The translations under genes were made by a program, and so were the position numbers. Shown here one piece after another: positions 6,172 through 7,789 of a stretch of 7,789 nt of DNA. This stretch comes from CAZDAW01 sp964503685. GTDB taxonomy: Bacteria; Chloroflexota; Anaerolineae; Anaerolineales; Anaerolineaceae. The notes under the pieces are model-generated. The model was given only the letters and a program-made list of their open reading frames with translations, ran no database searches and was not told where the DNA came from. Positions within the stretch are counted from its first letter, which is position 1; each line of letters starts with the position of its first letter. Location: the NCBI GenBank assembly GCA_964503685.1, contig CAZDAW010000131.1, positions 1-7,789 on the forward strand. The letters are read 5' to 3'.

Positions 6172-7623
6172 TTTTAATCCGGTGTGAATACCGCCTTCAG
6201 TGAGAGCGCGGAGGTTGCCGAGGGCTTTTTCGATATCGTTGGGGGATACGAGGCTGTCGTCGCGGGTGTTTTTGAGTTCTCCACGCTGCGCTTTCTCAAC
6301 GGCAATTTCCTTAACCGACCGGCCGCTCTGGGCGGCTTCTTTAACCAGTCGCGCCCCGGCCGCGTAACCGATGAGCGGATTGAGAGCAGTGACAATGATC
6401 GGGTTGCGCGAGAGCCATCCTGCAATCTTTTCAGGATTGGCCTGTATGCCCACGACGCACTTTGTCGTGAATGCCCTGACTGCGCCGGTCATGATCTGCA
6501 TGATTTCAAAGAGGTTATGGGCAATGACCGGCATCATGACGTTGAGTTCCAGTTGCCCGGCCTGGCTGGCGAGCATTACTGCGGTGTCGCAACCGATGAT
6601 GTGATACATGGCCATATCGAGCATTTCAGCCATCACCGGGTTGACTTTGCCGGGCATGATGCTCGATCCGGGCTGGACGGCCGGGAGTCGGATTTCATCC
6701 AGTCCAGTAAACGGCCCGGAGGACAGAAGGCGGATGTCGTTGGCGATGCGGATGAGGGTCAACGCGAGGGTGCGCATGGCGGCGGAGAAATCGACCAGGT
6801 CGGCCATCGATTGCATACTTTCAAACAGGTTATCCGAGAGGGATAACCGGAAACCAGTGAGCCGGGACAAACACTGCACCATGCGGGATGGATATTCAGG
6901 GTGAACGTTGAGCCCGCTGCCGACGGCTGCGCCACCGATGCCGAGGCGCAGGAGGCCCTCAGCAGCGCGTTCAATGCGGGCTATGTCGCGCTCTATTGTC
7001 CGGGCATACGCGCCAAATTCCTGCCCCAGGCGGATGGGGGCGGCATCCTGGAGATGAGTTCTGCCCGATTTCACTATGTCATCGAACTGCACGGCTTTGT
7101 CTTGGAACGCGCCGGATAAATTGCGCAGGACGGCGAGCATTTCGTCCAGCCGCCACAGGCATCCCAGACGAATGGCGGCGGGGATGACGTCGTTGGTTGA
7201 TTGCGCCATGTTGACGTGGTCGTTGGGATGCAGTTTGTATTCACCCGGTTCGCCGCCCAATAACTGAGCGGCGCGGTTGGCGATGACCTCGTTGGCGTTC
7301 ATATTGTGACTGGTGCCTGCCCCGGCCTGAAAGGGGTCAACGAGGAATTGATCGTCCCATTTGCCCTGCATTACTTCTTCAGCGGCCTGGATGATGGCGT
7401 CAGAGAGGGTTTGATCGAGGAGGCCAAGGCTGGCGTTGACTTCAGCTGCGGCGCGCTTGATGACTGCCACAGACCAGATGAATGCCCGGCAGGGCTTTTT
7501 GCCGGAGATGGGAAAGTTTTCGATGGCGCGTTGGGTCTGGGCGCCATAGTAGGCGCTGACGGGAACCTGCACCTGGCCGAGGGTATCTGTTTCGATGCGG
7601 AAGACGGGTTTGATTTGTGTCAT
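6157..7623 (-). CDS. aspA: Aspartate ammonia-lyase (aspartase), less likely class II fumarase
   Basis: This cytosolic lyase probably interconverts L-aspartate with fumarate plus ammonia. It has 488 residues, slightly longer than E. coli AspA or FumC. Superfamily motifs are GAGTSHNMN (101-109), HPNDHVN (132-138), QSTND (141-145), RTHLQD (188-193 with H190) and the SS loop GSSIMPGKVNP (319-329, S320 and K326). Several points favour aspartase. Fumarases usually read GSGTQ where this reads GAGTS, QSSND where this reads QSTND, and GNFxLNV where this reads GQLELNV. The opening (GAQTQRAIENF) is shared by both groups, so fumarase stays possible. A strong GGAGGA (complement of 7628-7633) lies four bases before the ATG. 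The gene converges on purB with overlapping ends. Aspartase would connect with PurA, which consumes aspartate, and PurB, which releases fumarate. The gene is visibly GC-richer than hpt. Superfamily membership is certain; the exact reaction is probable. Confidence 0.85.
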   Translation of the reverse strand: MTQIKPVFRIETDTLGQVQVPVSAYYGAQTQRAIENFPISGKKPCRAFIWSVAVIKRAAAEVNASLGLLDQTLSDAIIQAAEEVMQGKWDDQFLVDPFQAGAGTSHNMNANEVIANRAAQLLGGEPGEYKLHPNDHVNMAQSTNDVIPAAIRLGCLWRLDEMLAVLRNLSGAFQDKAVQFDDIVKSGRTHLQDAAPIRLGQEFGAYARTIERDIARIERAAEGLLRLGIGGAAVGSGLNVHPEYPSRMVQCLSRLTGFRLSLSDNLFESMQSMADLVDFSAAMRTLALTLIRIANDIRLLSSGPFTGLDEIRLPAVQPGSSIMPGKVNPVMAEMLDMAMYHIIGCDTAVMLASQAGQLELNVMMPVIAHNLFEIMQIMTGAVRAFTTKCVVGIQANPEKIAGWLSRNPIIVTALNPLIGYAAGARLVKEAAQSGRSVKEIAVEKAQRGELKNTRDDSLVSPNDIEKALGNLRALTEGGIHTGLKSGGG

Positions 7624-7627
7624 GAAT

Positions 7628-7633
7628 TCCTCC
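7628..7633 (-). promoter_or_regulatory. Strong ribosome binding site of aspA
   Basis: Read on the minus strand this is GGAGGA, four bases before the ATG at 7623. It is the best Shine-Dalgarno match in the window and fixes the aspA start. Upstream on the minus strand, TAAAAT (complement of 7660-7665) could serve as a -10 box. No acceptable -35 box lies at the right distance, so no promoter is called. Confidence 0.75.
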
Positions 7634-7772
7634 GTGAACGAATGAGATGTTCTTGCTTAATTTTACATCTTTGATGGCTGAAGGAGAGGCGTTATTCGTT
7701 TCGCAAAAAAAAGAATACGATGGGCGGCATAGATTTTTCTTATGTTACTGAAAACAGGAAGGGGTAATTTTT

Positions 7773-7789
7773 ATGCCCTGCTATTGTAG
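7773..7789 (+). CDS. Possible start of a further gene, cut by the window end
   Basis: An ATG at 7773 is preceded eight bases upstream by the purine-rich AGGAAGGGG (7756-7764), a plausible ribosome binding site. The frame reads M-P-C-Y-C and is still open at the last base. If real, it would be transcribed divergently from aspA, sharing the 149-base region 7624-7772. Only five full codons are visible, so no function can be suggested. Confidence 0.35.

Noticed and set aside
6180..6193. CGGT-N6-ACCG stem near the purB/aspA junction as a bidirectional terminator
   Set aside because: Four pairs only, no T run on either side, and it lies inside aspA codons.
6184..6846. 220-residue + strand open frame antisense to aspA
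   Set aside because: It is a mirror of GC-rich aspA codons. aspA has intact catalytic motifs and a strong ribosome binding site, while this frame has neither.

Overview
The window looks like an ordinary bacterial chromosome segment dominated by housekeeping metabolism. Five protein-coding genes are well supported. The organism cannot be named from this sequence alone. An accessory-type DnaE polymerase, a eukaryote-like PurB and an AspA-type lyase together make a Chloroflexota (Anaerolineae-like) bacterium a reasonable guess, but this is inference from protein style and not a database match. No mobile element, CRISPR array, tRNA, rRNA or phage gene was recognised.

Layout. The left third (to 2408) is the 3' part of a DNA polymerase III alpha subunit gene on the + strand. 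It lacks its N-terminal PHP domain because the window begins inside the gene. A 479-base AT-rich gap (2409-2887) follows, with no convincing gene. It holds an imperfect hairpin, a small AT palindrome and a good candidate rho-independent terminator (2708-2739). Next come three closely packed + strand genes: hpt (2888-3457), purA (3472-4770) and purB (4777-6171). A minus-strand aspartase-type gene, aspA (7623 down to 6157), meets purB tail to tail with a 15-base overlap of coding ends. The last 149 bases before position 7773 form a putative divergent control region. A possible + strand gene start at 7773 runs off the edge.

How the genes fit together. Hpt, PurA and PurB are exactly the three enzymes that convert hypoxanthine to AMP: hypoxanthine to IMP, IMP plus aspartate to adenylosuccinate, and adenylosuccinate to AMP plus fumarate. 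The convergent aspartase interconverts aspartate with fumarate plus ammonia, so it touches both the amino donor used by PurA and the fumarate released by PurB. The polymerase gene appears unrelated in function and is separated from the operon by the terminator.

The most noteworthy points are the atypical DnaE, the compact salvage operon facing a related fumarate-releasing lyase, and the structured gap upstream of hpt. I did not find convincing evidence of an undescribed system.
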